A DNA stretch of 64,000 nucleotides from Kaistella polysaccharea (GCF_020410745.1 NZ_CP084528.1:1798001-1862000); one strand, 5' to 3'. Shown: positions 17,334-27,020, counted from the first letter of the stretch. The notes: a model not told the origin generated them from the sequence alone. Translations and numbers: made by a program.

Positions 17334-19127
17334 CTACTGTTTTTTTGCCCACAAACTCATTTTACGGTCTAAAACATCCAACGGCAAACAACCTTGATTT
17401 AAAATTTCCTGATGAAACTTTGCTAAATTGAATCTACTACCCAATTCTTTTTCATATAAAGTACGGAGTTCCCGAATTTTCAGCGACCCAATTTTATAAC
17501 TTAAAGCTTGACCAGGCATTGCCATATAACGTTCAACTTCAGCAACCGCACTTCCTTCATCATAAGAAATATTACTGAGGAAATATTTAATGGCTTCTTC
17601 CCTGTTCATTGTCCCCGTGTGTATTCCAGTATCAATTACCAGACGAACTGCCCGTAACATTTGATCGCTTAAATATCCCATCTTTTGATAGGGATCGGTG
17701 TACAATCCAAACTCAGGACCTAAAGTTTCGCAATAATGTGCCCAACCTTCGCCATATGCGCCGAACCAGCCGAATCGCATGAATTTAGGAAGATCAGTAT
17801 TTTCTTGCTGAAGGGAAATCTGATAATGGTGGCCGGGAATTGCTTCATGTAAAAACAAAGACTCCATTCCCGAAGTTACATTGAACTTTTTGGGATCGGG
17901 AATCGGAATGTAAAAAATTCCGGGTCTTTTACCATCTGGTGTTCCCTGCATATACTCAGCGCTGGCGGTAGCTTCGCGGAATTTTTCGGTTTGACGGATT
18001 TCAAAAGGTGTTTTCGGACTAACTCCAAACATGGTTTTCAGCTTGGGCGTGATTTTTTCTAAAATACCATTGAAAGCATTCAAAATTTCTTTTTCGGTTT
18101 TATAAGGCATCGCTTTCGGATCTGATTTTACGAAGGTGATAAATTCCTCCACCGATCCATTAAAACCAACTTCCTGCTTTACCTTTTCCATTTCGCCGCG
18201 TAACATGGCAACTTGCTCCAATCCTAATTTATTAATTTCTTCCGGTGTTTTTCCTGTTGTACTCCAACTCTTAACATAGTAGGCATAGATTTCATTTCCT
18301 TTCGGTAAACCATTAAGGCCGTCAGTCGTACGCGCTTTTGGAAGATATTCATTTTCTAAAAAAGCACCCATTTCGGTATAGGCAGGAATAATTTTTTTTG
18401 ATATTACATCGCTGTATGCCGTGGTTAACTTCTGTTTTTCAGCACTGCTAAATTTTTTCGGAAAGTTCCGAATCGGACCGAAAAATATATTTTTTTCTAA
18501 AGATGGATCTGTTAATTCCGATGCATTCATCTGCACAATCATTTTCGCAACGAGAGATTTCGGTAAAACGATACCATTTTTAATTCCCATTCGAAAGTTT
18601 TCAGAAGCAGTTTGCATCCATTCTGGGAATTTTTCCATTCTTTTTAACCAATCTTCATAATCTTTCACGGTTTTGAAAGGTTGATTACCCTCTCCACTTC
18701 CCAATAAAGGAAAATCTAACGGCAAACCGCCAAACTGCGTGAACGGAATATATTCAGGATGATAAGCGTAACGTTCAATTTTATCTTTTAAGGTGTAATC
18801 TAAAACATCATAAACGGTCTTGTCATCATCGCTTAAACCTTTATAATCAACTTTATTGAGCTGACTTTGCACGGAAGTATAAAAAGAAATTTCCCCGGAT
18901 ATAAAATCTTTGTCAATATTAATAGGCAACTGATCGTTATATCGCGGATCTCCCTGCGCAGTCGCTTCCAGCGGATAAAGTTTTAGATATTGCTCGTAAT
19001 AATCTGCAGCAATAGAATCTATGGAAACCGGTGTAACCTTGGTAAGCGGTGAATCTGACTTTTTACAGCTGGTGACAAAAGTTAAAATTCCGAGCGAGAA
19101 AAAAACGGCGTAAAAAATATTTTTCAT
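17334..19127 (-). CDS. DUF885 family lipoprotein, probable metallopeptidase
   Basis: A 597-residue protein starting at ATG 19127, which opens a lipoprotein signal peptide with lipobox FVTSC; the longer frame upstream has no signal peptide. The DUF885 core spans the rest. The HExxxGHH-like motif FLHEAIPGHHYQ near residue 430 marks the likely zinc site. The conserved GWAHYCE and the late SYKIGSLKIRELR segments of the family are present. The family is thought to hold peptidase activity, but substrates are not established for this protein. Single gene with a strong terminator; an envelope location is expected from the lipid anchor. Confidence 0.88.
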   Translation of the reverse strand: MKNIFYAVFFSLGILTFVTSCKKSDSPLTKVTPVSIDSIAADYYEQYLKLYPLEATAQGDPRYNDQLPINIDKDFISGEISFYTSVQSQLNKVDYKGLSDDDKTVYDVLDYTLKDKIERYAYHPEYIPFTQFGGLPLDFPLLGSGEGNQPFKTVKDYEDWLKRMEKFPEWMQTASENFRMGIKNGIVLPKSLVAKMIVQMNASELTDPSLEKNIFFGPIRNFPKKFSSAEKQKLTTAYSDVISKKIIPAYTEMGAFLENEYLPKARTTDGLNGLPKGNEIYAYYVKSWSTTGKTPEEINKLGLEQVAMLRGEMEKVKQEVGFNGSVEEFITFVKSDPKAMPYKTEKEILNAFNGILEKITPKLKTMFGVSPKTPFEIRQTEKFREATASAEYMQGTPDGKRPGIFYIPIPDPKKFNVTSGMESLFLHEAIPGHHYQISLQQENTDLPKFMRFGWFGAYGEGWAHYCETLGPEFGLYTDPYQKMGYLSDQMLRAVRLVIDTGIHTGTMNREEAIKYFLSNISYDEGSAVAEVERYMAMPGQALSYKIGSLKIRELRTLYEKELGSRFNLAKFHQEILNQGCLPLDVLDRKMSLWAKKQ

Positions 19128-19232
19128 GTAGAAGTATTTATGAAATGCTAAATTAATTGTTTTTGAACAAAGTTGCATACTATACAAAATTGCAGCCTCA
19201 ATACGGTGTAAATGAAAATAAACGATAATAAT

Positions 19233-19262
19233 TTTGCGCAATGGATCTATTTTTTATCTTTG
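19233..19262 (+). promoter_or_regulatory. Promoter of the acidic unknown gene
   Basis: TTTG at 19233-19236, 18 bases of spacing, TATCTTTG at 19255-19262. A full Bacteroidota -33/-7 pair 42 bases before the ATG at 19305. Confidence 0.55.
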
Positions 19263-19304
19263 TTCGATCAGTATCACATTAATTAACTCTATTTTTCTTT
19301 AGCA

Positions 19305-19766
19305 ATGAAAGGGATTTTAAAAATCTACCATCCGGATGAAACCTTGAAATACCACATCCAAAGCACCTATTGCAAAGCGGTTTACAGCAACACGAAACAT
19401 TTGTTAGAAGTAGAAATTATTACCAATGATTCTTTGGATCATGTTGATGACGACTCGCTGCAGTACCACTTCCCTCAAATTGCCCTAAATATTTCTGATT
19501 TCCCAGTTGAGGATGAAGAACTCCACGGAAAATCTTTTACTGTAACAGACGATGTTGATGAAGAGTATACTGCTGTAGATCTTTTCGATGATGAAGACGC
19601 ATATTTATCAAACAATAAATTATCTTTTCTGAAAGACGCCGACGGCGAACTTGAACTTTTCTGGGAAGGTAATATTGATGATTTTTATACGGGTTCTTCA
19701 GATTCTATTCCTTTTAAACTTAAATGTAATTTCAAGCAGGATGAAATTTTAGTTGATGAAGATTAA
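19305..19766 (+). CDS. Acidic protein of unknown function
   Basis: A 153-residue protein with no signal peptide and no membrane segment. It is strongly acidic, with clusters such as DHVDDDS, VDEEYTAVDLFDDEDAY and the C-terminus ILVDED. I do not recognise a domain. Predicted beta-rich segments (KLSFLKDADGELELFWEG) suggest a small soluble fold. It has a well-formed promoter of its own and precedes the exb/tonB operon by 90 bases. An exbB promoter box in that gap suggests separate transcription. Confidence 0.7.
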   Translation: MKGILKIYHPDETLKYHIQSTYCKAVYSNTKHLLEVEIITNDSLDHVDDDSLQYHFPQIALNISDFPVEDEELHGKSFTVTDDVDEEYTAVDLFDDEDAYLSNNKLSFLKDADGELELFWEGNIDDFYTGSSDSIPFKLKCNFKQDEILVDED

Positions 19767-19819
19767 CTCTTAATTTCCTGCTCCTTATATTTTTCGCCTT
19801 AAAATCTGTAATATTAAGG

Positions 19820-19827
19820 TAATTTTG
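19820..19827 (+). promoter_or_regulatory. -7 box (TAnnTTTG) for the exbB operon
   Basis: TAATTTTG, 29 bases before the ATG at 19857. Confidence 0.4.
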
Positions 19828-19856
19828 CCGTTCCATTTTTAATCTAAAACAAACTC

Positions 19857-20537
19857 ATGTTCTTACAAACTCCAACACAAATCACCACAACTACTACCGA
19901 GAAGCACGTATTTTCCCTTTGGGAAATTCTTTTTGGCGGCGGCCTGGTCGGAAATGTAATTATGATCGCTATATTTCTGTTGGGAATTTTGGCCCTTTAT
20001 ATCTTCCTCGAAAGATATTTTTTCATTAAAAGAGCCTCTAAACAAACGCCAAATTTTTTAGAAAATATAAAAGATTTCGTGCAGGAAGGTAAAATTACAA
20101 CTGCAATTGATTATTGTAAAACCATCGATTCTCCAGAAGCCAGAATGATTGAAAAAGGTCTTGCAAGAATTGGCCGTCCGATTTCTGATATTTCCAATGC
20201 GATGCAAAACCAGGGTCAGCTGGAAGTTTCCAAGCTGGAAAAAAATCTCAATATTTTAGCATCTGCATCCGGAGCGGCGCCTATGCTGGGTTTTTTGGGT
20301 ACCGTAGTCGGCATGATCATGGCGTTCTTCGAAATTTCTAATGTTACGGGCGCTGTAAGTCCAAAACTGTTAGCCTCGGGAATTTATACTGCAATGGCGA
20401 CAACCGCAGTCGGTTTATTTATAGGAATACCTGCTTATTTTTTCTATAATATTTTGGTGACGAATGTTGACCGGTTAGTTTTAAAAATTCAAACCCATGT
20501 GAATGAATTTCTAGACACTTTAAATACGCCGCTATAA
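19857..20537 (+). CDS. exbB: ExbB/TolQ/MotA-family proton channel
   Basis: A 226-residue inner-membrane protein. Three membrane helices are visible: about residues 27-50 (VGNVIMIAIFLLGILALYIF), 135-160 (GAAPMLGFLGTVVGMIMAFF) and 175-200 (ASGIYTAMATTAVGLFIGIPAYF). The last two carry the conserved GFLGTVVGM and TAMATTAVGL motifs of the proton path. With ExbD it uses the proton gradient to drive TonB at outer-membrane receptors; a TolQ role cannot be excluded. The stop codon overlaps the start of exbD by one base. Confidence 0.9.
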   Translation: MFLQTPTQITTTTTEKHVFSLWEILFGGGLVGNVIMIAIFLLGILALYIFLERYFFIKRASKQTPNFLENIKDFVQEGKITTAIDYCKTIDSPEARMIEKGLARIGRPISDISNAMQNQGQLEVSKLEKNLNILASASGAAPMLGFLGTVVGMIMAFFEISNVTGAVSPKLLASGIYTAMATTAVGLFIGIPAYFFYNILVTNVDRLVLKIQTHVNEFLDTLNTPL

Positions 20538-20935
20538 TGGAGTTGAAAAGAAAAAACAGAGTAAACGCAGAGTTCAGCATGGCTTCAATGACAGACATTA
20601 TTTTTCTGTTGCTGATCTTTTTTATGATTACGAGTTCTGCCATCAGCCAAAGCTCCATTGAAGTTAAATTACCGACAGCTGATACGTTGAACCCAAGTGT
20701 TCAGGATCCCGCCGTCGTAACCATTAAAGAAGATGGGAAATATTTTGTTAATGATAAGCAGATTGCAAAAGAGGAATTGGAGCAGTATCTTGTTACCACT
20801 TTGAAAGGGGAAGAAAAACCATCTTTCACCATTCGTGCTGATGAAAACACGAAGCATAAAGACGTGGTTTATGTCATGGCAATCGCAGAAACTCATAAAT
20901 TTAATTTAGCCATCGCTACAACTCAAGAAAAATAA
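20537..20935 (+). CDS. exbD: ExbD/TolR-family transport protein
   Basis: A 132-residue protein with a short cytoplasmic N-terminus and one membrane helix (MTDIIFLLLIFFMITSSA, residues 18-35) holding the essential Asp19 of the ExbD/TolR proton path. The periplasmic domain follows (VVTIKEDGKYFVNDKQI, FTIRADENTKHKDVVYVM). Its start overlaps the exbB stop by one base, so translation is coupled, and the TonB-like gene follows after 32 bases. Confidence 0.9.
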   Translation: MELKRKNRVNAEFSMASMTDIIFLLLIFFMITSSAISQSSIEVKLPTADTLNPSVQDPAVVTIKEDGKYFVNDKQIAKEELEQYLVTTLKGEEKPSFTIRADENTKHKDVVYVMAIAETHKFNLAIATTQEK

Positions 20936-20967
20936 ACGATCAATTCTTGATAAAAGAATTCCGTACT

Positions 20968-21807
20968 ATGGATTATATTATTCAACATAAAAGAAACGAA
21001 GAAAAAGACCGCACAAAGAGCGTTATTATAACGATTCTTCTTTCTCTGCTAATTTTTCTGGGGATTTTCTTTTATACTTTCACCAAAGAAATTCAAAAAC
21101 CCGAAGAGTTTACCACAATGCTCATTAATTTTGGTGATAATAATAATGGCGCAGAAGTAGAAGAACCTGCCAATCAGGAAGGAAGTTTGGCTTCCTCCGC
21201 AAATGTTGAACAACCACAACCCGTGGAAGAAGTTGCCAAACCGGTCGCTCAGGAAAAAATTATAACGGGTACGAATCCTGTAGTAAAAAGACCAAAAGCT
21301 GAAAAAGTAAAAACGGAAAAAGCACCCGTTAAAGCAGTTGCCCAAAAAACAACTCCCACTAAAAAAGCTGCTACAAAATCTGCAATACCGAATTCAAAAA
21401 CCGGCAGTGGTGACGGAAAAGGAAACGCAGCTATCGGAAATCTGTTAAAAGGACGCGGCACGAAAACGGGCACCCAAGGAACGAGCGCAACGACAGGAAA
21501 TTCTGGAGATCCATTAGGCGGTGAAGGTAACGGCGATAGTAAGATTGGTATTGACAGGAAATTGATCGGTTTTATACCCGGAACAATGGGGCGAGGTGGC
21601 TCGCAACCTACGCACGCCTGTACTGCAAGCGGGACAATTAATGTCGCGTACACGGTTGACAAGGCGGGTAATGTGGTTTCTGCACGTCGATTAAGTGGAG
21701 TTTCAGATGGTTGCGTCTCGTCAACTTCTGTGAGCTGGGTTAAAAAATATGTAAAGGCAGAGCGGTCAAACTCTTCTTCTACTGGAACTTACAGTATTAC
21801 TTTTTAA
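20968..21807 (+). CDS. TonB-like energy transducer
   Basis: A 279-residue protein, started at ATG 20968. One N-terminal membrane helix (residues 20-38, SVIITILLSLLIFLGIFF) is followed by an extended linker rich in Pro, Lys, Glu and later Gly (residues 60-200), the usual periplasm-spanning part of TonB. The C-terminal about 70 residues resemble a TonB C-terminal strand pair (GTINVAYTVDKAGNVVSARRL) with two Cys, in THACTA and SDGCVS, that could form a disulphide. The usual YP motif is absent, so it may be a divergent TonB or a TolA-like partner. Third gene of the exbBD operon. Confidence 0.8.
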   Translation: MDYIIQHKRNEEKDRTKSVIITILLSLLIFLGIFFYTFTKEIQKPEEFTTMLINFGDNNNGAEVEEPANQEGSLASSANVEQPQPVEEVAKPVAQEKIITGTNPVVKRPKAEKVKTEKAPVKAVAQKTTPTKKAATKSAIPNSKTGSGDGKGNAAIGNLLKGRGTKTGTQGTSATTGNSGDPLGGEGNGDSKIGIDRKLIGFIPGTMGRGGSQPTHACTASGTINVAYTVDKAGNVVSARRLSGVSDGCVSSTSVSWVKKYVKAERSNSSSTGTYSITF

Positions 21808-21837
21808 ATTTCCTGAGCTAAACCAAGATTTTCTCTA

Positions 21838-23076
21838 ATGACTAATCAACAATATCAGGAAGCGCTCAACTGGCTCTTTCAGCAATTACCCAATTACCAA
21901 ACCGACGGTAAAAAAGCCTACAAACCCGGTTTTGACAATATTATAAAATTGTGTGAAATTTTTGGAAATCCTCAGGAAAATCTAAAATTGATTCACATTG
22001 GCGGAACCAACGGCAAAGGTTCTACGAGCAATATACTTGCTTCAGTTTTACAAGAAGCAGGTTATAAAATTGGGTTGTATAATTCACCACATCTTTTTGA
22101 TTTTACGGAAAGAATTAAAATAAATGGGGAGAATTGCGATAAAGAATTTGTTTACCATTTCATTCAAAAACTCAGAAATTTACCCGAAGAAATTCAACCC
22201 TCTTTTTTTGAATTTACGACAGTTATGGCTTTCGAATACTACTATCACAATAAAGTTGATTTTGCAATTATAGAAGTAGGCTTAGGTGGCCGAGTAGATT
22301 CCACCAATATCATTACGCCGATTGTTACTGCGATAACAAACGTGGCATTAGATCATCAGGATCTTTTAGGAGAAACCCTGGAGGAAATTGCTGCTGAAAA
22401 AGCGGGAATCATTAAACATAATATTCCTGTGATTTCCGGCGATGAAACGGAGGTCGTAAAAAACATCATTAAAGATAAAGCTGCGTTAGAAAATGCACCT
22501 TTCATTGACGCTACAACAATTGAAACCAATTTAAAATCAGACTTAGAAGGCAATTATCAACTTAAAAATATTAAGGTTGTTTTGGCTTTAATTCAAGAAT
22601 TACAAAAGCAAGGTTTACAAATTAACGATCACCAAATACAAGATGGACTTCTAAATGTGCAGAAAAATACCAATTTTATGGGTCGGTGGTTTCAATTCTC
22701 GAAAGAACCGCTCGTCATCTGCGATACCGCTCATAATCAAGCAGGTTTAGAACTTGTTTTCGATCAACTTAATGAAATACCGCGATTTAAATATGTTATT
22801 TTAGGCTTTGTTAATGAGAAGAAAATTGAGGATGTTTTAAAGATTTTACCAGAAAATTCGGTGTCCTATTTTGTTAAACCCAATAACAATAGAGGTCGGC
22901 ATCCAAGAGATTATGAACATTTACTTAAAAATTTAAAAATAAATTATAAAATTTTTGATAAAATTCAGGAAGCCTATCTTTTTGCCAGACAGCAACTTAA
23001 AAATGAAGAAATGATTTTTATTGGCGGCAGCAACTTTGTAGTGGGAGAATTTTTAGAAAATAATTTGGAGAAATAA
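21838..23076 (+). CDS. folC: Folylpolyglutamate synthase/dihydrofolate synthase
   Basis: A Mur-ligase-family enzyme that joins glutamate to dihydropteroate and to folates. The 412 residues show the ATP loop HIGGTNGKGSTSN (near residue 55), the folate/metal region SPHLFDFTERI, EVGLGGRVDSTN with the catalytic Lys region nearby (AAEKAGIIK), and the C-terminal ligase domain with DTAHNQAG. It starts 30 bases after the TonB-like gene with no terminator between them, so it may share that transcript. Confidence 0.95.
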   Translation: MTNQQYQEALNWLFQQLPNYQTDGKKAYKPGFDNIIKLCEIFGNPQENLKLIHIGGTNGKGSTSNILASVLQEAGYKIGLYNSPHLFDFTERIKINGENCDKEFVYHFIQKLRNLPEEIQPSFFEFTTVMAFEYYYHNKVDFAIIEVGLGGRVDSTNIITPIVTAITNVALDHQDLLGETLEEIAAEKAGIIKHNIPVISGDETEVVKNIIKDKAALENAPFIDATTIETNLKSDLEGNYQLKNIKVVLALIQELQKQGLQINDHQIQDGLLNVQKNTNFMGRWFQFSKEPLVICDTAHNQAGLELVFDQLNEIPRFKYVILGFVNEKKIEDVLKILPENSVSYFVKPNNNRGRHPRDYEHLLKNLKINYKIFDKIQEAYLFARQQLKNEEMIFIGGSNFVVGEFLENNLEK

Positions 23077-23094
23077 AAAAACATTGTATATTTG
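23064..23094 (+). promoter_or_regulatory. Promoter of the tRNA-Val cluster
   Basis: TTTG at 23064-23067, 19 bases of spacing, then TATATTTG at 23087-23094. A full Bacteroidota promoter 31 bases before tRNA-Val(TAC); it overlaps the folC stop region. Confidence 0.6.
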
Positions 23095-23125
23095 CCGAAC
23101 GAAAATTTGGAACACCAAATAAGTC

Positions 23126-23200
23126 GGGCTCTTAGCTCAGTTGGTTCAGAGCATCTGGTTTACACCCAGAGGGTCGGGGGTTCGAATCCCTCAGGGCCCA
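23126..23200 (+). tRNA. tRNA-Val (anticodon TAC)
   Basis: 75 bases, all four arms pair. Acceptor GGGCTCT / AGGGCCC with discriminator A, D stem GCTC/GAGC, anticodon stem TCTGG/CCAGA with loop TTTACAC (anticodon TAC), and T arm with GGTTCGAATCC. The CCA end is not encoded. First gene of the cluster. Confidence 0.96.
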
Positions 23201-23203
23201 CAG

Positions 23204-24075
<872 letters not shown>

Positions 24076-24143
24076 GCTCGGTTTATTCAGAGCATCCCGA
24101 TTTAAATCGGGAGCGGTCGGGGGTTCGAATCCCTCAGGGCCCA
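24076..24143 (+). pseudogene. Pseudo-tRNA-Val(TAC) fragment, copy 2
   Basis: Same sequence as copy 1: no 5' acceptor strand, near-normal D arm, palindromic TCCCGATTTAAATCGGGA in place of the anticodon arm, intact T arm and 3' acceptor. Confidence 0.85.
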
Positions 24144-24146
24144 CAG

Positions 24147-24179
24147 AAAAAACCTCAGTATTATTCTGAGGTTTTTTTC
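24147..24179 (+). terminator. Terminator after pseudo-tRNA copy 2
   Basis: Third copy of the AAACCTCAG / CTGAGGTTT hairpin with T-run. Confidence 0.65.
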
Positions 24180-24187
24180 TTTTTTAG

Positions 24188-24262
24188 GGGCGGTTAGCTC
24201 AGTTGGTTTAGAGCGTTGCGTTGACATCGCAGAGGTCGCTGGTTCGAACCCAGTACTGCCCA
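24188..24262 (+). tRNA. tRNA-Val (anticodon GAC), copy 3
   Basis: Identical to the copies at 23246 and 23717. Confidence 0.93.
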
Positions 24263-24303
24263 CAAAACTTTATCAAGAAATTGAAAAGTTTTTTTCTTTA
24301 AAA

Positions 24304-24363
24304 ATGTTTTATCTCTATATTCTTTATTCTGAAAATATAGACTCTTATTATGTAGGAGTTTAG
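24304..24363 (+). pseudogene. Truncated GIY-YIG gene, copy 3
   Basis: The first 19 codons match copies 1 and 2, through YYVGV, and then the sequence breaks and a TAG follows at once. The catalytic Arg and Glu are lost. Directly after the break comes GAACCGAATACTGCCA, a worn form of the tRNA-Val(GAC) 3' end. Confidence 0.85.
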
Positions 24364-24378
24364 AACCGAATACTGCCA
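24363..24378 (+). pseudogene. Worn 3' end of a tRNA-Val(GAC)
   Basis: GAACCGAATACTGCCA compares with GAACCCAGTACTGCCCA of the intact tRNA. It marks the right edge of the array. From here to the yifB start (24379-24507) I see no gene or clear promoter. Confidence 0.5.
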
Positions 24379-24507
24379 GATAAATTCAACCATAAATCTT
24401 GTTTCAGCAACGATTATTTTTATTAATGGTAATCAATTCAGCACATTAGCTTTCAAATCATTTTGTGAGTGATAATTATTTATTACTTTTATCTCAAATC
24501 ACAGCCG

Positions 24508-26043
24508 ATGTTAGTAAAAATTTACGGTAGCGCAATCCACGGAGTTTCAGCACAAACTATTATTATTGAAGTTAATGTTGATACTGGCGGCGTGGGCTAT
24601 CATTTGGTTGGACTTCCCGATAATGCCATCAAAGAAAGCAGTTACCGTATTTCTGCAGCATTAAAAAACATTGGTTTTAAAATTCCGGGTAAAAAGATTA
24701 CCATTAATATGGCGCCGGCAGATCTCAGGAAAGAAGGATCATCTTATGATTTAAGTATTGCACTCGGAATTCTGGCTGCATCAGAGCAAATAAAAGCCGA
24801 AAACATAAGCCAGTATATAATCATGGGTGAACTATCCTTAGACGGCGGATTATTGCCTATAAAAGGAGTTTTACCAATAGCTATCAAAGCGAAAGAAGAA
24901 GGTTTTAAAGGTATTATCTTACCGAAATTAAATATCAGAGAAGCTGCAATTGTCAGCGAATTGGAAGTTTATGGAGTTGACAACATCAAAGAAGTCGTAG
25001 ATTTTTTTAATGAAGGAATTACTTTGGAAAGAACAACCATCGATATCCGAAAAGAATTTCAGGAGAAAATTCATTATTTCCCTAATGATTTCTCTGAAGT
25101 AAAAGGGCAGGAAACCGCAAAACGAGCCATGGAAGTTGCAGCAGCAGGTGGTCATAACATTATTCTCATCGGTCCACCGGGAAGCGGAAAAACCATGCTC
25201 GCGAAACGAGTGCCGACCATCTTACCACCCCTAACTTTAAGAGAAGCTTTAGAAACTACTAAAATACATTCTGTCGCAGGGAAAATTGGAACTGAAACTT
25301 CGTTAATGACCGTTCGTCCTTTCAGAAGTCCGCACCATACGATTTCAGATGTTGCTTTGGTTGGCGGTGGAAGCTATCCGCAACCTGGCGAAATTTCGCT
25401 GGCACACAACGGAGTTCTTTTTCTAGACGAAATGCCGGAATTTAAAAGAACAGTCCTGGAAGTTATGCGACAACCTCTCGAAGACCGCGAAGTCACCATT
25501 TCGCGTGCAAAATTCACCGTAAATTATCCCGCTAGTTTTATGCTTGTAGCAAGTATGAATCCCAGTCCAAGTGGATTTTTTCCTGATGACCCAAACAACA
25601 CGTCTTCTCAATTTGAAATGCAGCGCTATATGAATAAACTTTCTGGTCCTTTGCTCGACCGTATAGATATTCATATCGAAGTACAGAAAGTAGAATTTGA
25701 GCAGCTTGCAGACCGCCGGAAAGGTGAAAAAAGTGATGAGATCCGACAGCGTGTTTTGTTGGCCAGGGAAATTCAGACCAATCGGTACAGCGATTGCGAA
25801 ATTCACTATAATGCGCAGATGGGACCCAAGGAAATAGAAAAATATTGCGAACTTGACGAAGCTTCTCAGCTCTTGATTAAAACAGCGATGGATAAATTAA
25901 ATCTTTCAGCACGAGCCTATGACAGGATATTAAAAGTTGCACGAACGATCGCTGATTTAGAAGGCACGGAATTATTAAATCCTTCGCATATTTCAGAAGC
26001 CATACAATATAGAAGTCTGGATCGGGAATTCTGGAATGTGTAA
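24508..26043 (+). CDS. YifB/ComM-family Mg-chelatase-like AAA+ ATPase
   Basis: A 511-residue protein, started at ATG 24508 (MLVKIYGSAIHG), the usual family start; the longer frame has no conserved residues. The N-terminal Lon-like ChlI domain (residues 5-160) precedes the AAA+ core with Walker A GPPGSGKTMLAKR near residue 220, Walker B VLFLDEMPEF, and sensor ASMNPSP. It then has the LLDRIDIHIEV arginine region and the C-terminal Mg_chelatase_C domain. In proteobacteria ComM is a hexameric helicase that promotes branch migration during natural transformation. dprA about 4.6 kb away fits such a role, though the two are not in one operon. Confidence 0.94.
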   Translation: MLVKIYGSAIHGVSAQTIIIEVNVDTGGVGYHLVGLPDNAIKESSYRISAALKNIGFKIPGKKITINMAPADLRKEGSSYDLSIALGILAASEQIKAENISQYIIMGELSLDGGLLPIKGVLPIAIKAKEEGFKGIILPKLNIREAAIVSELEVYGVDNIKEVVDFFNEGITLERTTIDIRKEFQEKIHYFPNDFSEVKGQETAKRAMEVAAAGGHNIILIGPPGSGKTMLAKRVPTILPPLTLREALETTKIHSVAGKIGTETSLMTVRPFRSPHHTISDVALVGGGSYPQPGEISLAHNGVLFLDEMPEFKRTVLEVMRQPLEDREVTISRAKFTVNYPASFMLVASMNPSPSGFFPDDPNNTSSQFEMQRYMNKLSGPLLDRIDIHIEVQKVEFEQLADRRKGEKSDEIRQRVLLAREIQTNRYSDCEIHYNAQMGPKEIEKYCELDEASQLLIKTAMDKLNLSARAYDRILKVARTIADLEGTELLNPSHISEAIQYRSLDREFWNV

Positions 26044-26072
26044 AAAAAAACCTGCAAAGCAGGTTTTATAAT
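26042..26072 (+). terminator. Terminator after the comM-like gene
   Basis: AAAACCTGC / GCAGGTTTT stem with loop AAA. It lies between convergent genes and may serve both. Confidence 0.7.
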
Positions 26073-26085
26073 ATAAATTTAAATT

Positions 26086-26862
26086 TTATTTGACTAAGGT
26101 TGCTGTCCCCAAATCCAAAACTTTTCCGTAAGTCACCGTTACATCCTTAGTTACATCAATGTATTTGGTACTTTCTAAGGCGTCATACATTAATTTATAA
26201 GATCCTTCCGGGATACCTCTCAGCATAAAATATCCGTTAGCTTCTGGAATTGCAGTCATAAGAACCTCATTTGTGGTTGCATTTAAGAGCTTCACTGTTG
26301 TTTGCGCTTCTGCAGGAGCAACATATCCCTTGATTTGACCATCGGTTAATTTGCTGAAAATACGGATCACAGGTTTCAGCAAGTAAGAACCGTTTCCTTG
26401 TTTTACGACTGATTTATCAGCATCGAAATCCAGCCATATTTCATAAGCACCATCTGGTTGAAGTGTTTCCATCCAATTAAGTTTTAATCCGGATTGCTGT
26501 GCAGAGGGTGTTGCAAGCGGATGACGCACGCCATCTACAGTTACATAGTTCTCAGACCCTAAAATCATTCTCAACTGAGTAACAGCACCAGCAGGCAATA
26601 CGGTTTCGCCCAAGAGAACATCAACTCCATTATTTAAATCCAAAAGATTGTAAATTCCAGCTTTCGCAAGATTTAATGTTGTCCATGCCGCATCAGATTT
26701 TCCAAGTTCCAGTTTCTGAATATCGACTTCTACTTTTTCATATTGACCAGGAGCATCAGTGAGGTGAACTTTTAAAGTTGCATTTCCATCGGTGCTGCTG
26801 TCGTTTTGACACGAGGTAAATGCCAGAAGCATCGCGCTAAGCGCTAAAAAAATGTTTTTCAT
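26086..26862 (-). CDS. DUF4382 domain lipoprotein
   Basis: A 258-residue lipoprotein (lipobox AFTSC, Cys18). Residues about 25-175 form the DUF4382 domain: LKVHLTDAPGQYEKVEVDIQKLEL at its start, then YNLLDLNNG and LPAGAVTQLRMILG. The last 80 residues look like a carboxypeptidase-regulatory-like or CNA-B beta sandwich (IKGYVAPAEAQTTVKL, GYFMLRGIPEGSYKLMY). This suggests a surface or periplasmic binding protein; no function is established. Single gene. Confidence 0.88.
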   Translation of the reverse strand: MKNIFLALSAMLLAFTSCQNDSSTDGNATLKVHLTDAPGQYEKVEVDIQKLELGKSDAAWTTLNLAKAGIYNLLDLNNGVDVLLGETVLPAGAVTQLRMILGSENYVTVDGVRHPLATPSAQQSGLKLNWMETLQPDGAYEIWLDFDADKSVVKQGNGSYLLKPVIRIFSKLTDGQIKGYVAPAEAQTTVKLLNATTNEVLMTAIPEANGYFMLRGIPEGSYKLMYDALESTKYIDVTKDVTVTYGKVLDLGTATLVK

Positions 26863-27020
26863 TTGTAATGGTTTTTATCAATTAACATTAAAGCTGTTAA
26901 TATTCGACTTATCCTTCAAACGTAAAAAATCTCTAAATATTTTTAAACTACCGTTTAAATTATAATTAGTAAATAACAGATATAGTTTTACTAATCATGC
27001 GCTCAAATAATATGACTTTT

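Noticed and set aside
21249-21662. A 137-codon minus-strand open frame inside the TonB-like gene
   Set aside because: It is the mirror of the Gly/Lys/Pro-rich linker, has no start context, and the plus-strand gene belongs to a clear exbBD operon.
25423-25806. A 127-codon minus-strand open frame inside the comM-like gene
   Set aside because: It covers the AAA+ core on the other strand; the plus-strand protein shows intact Walker motifs.
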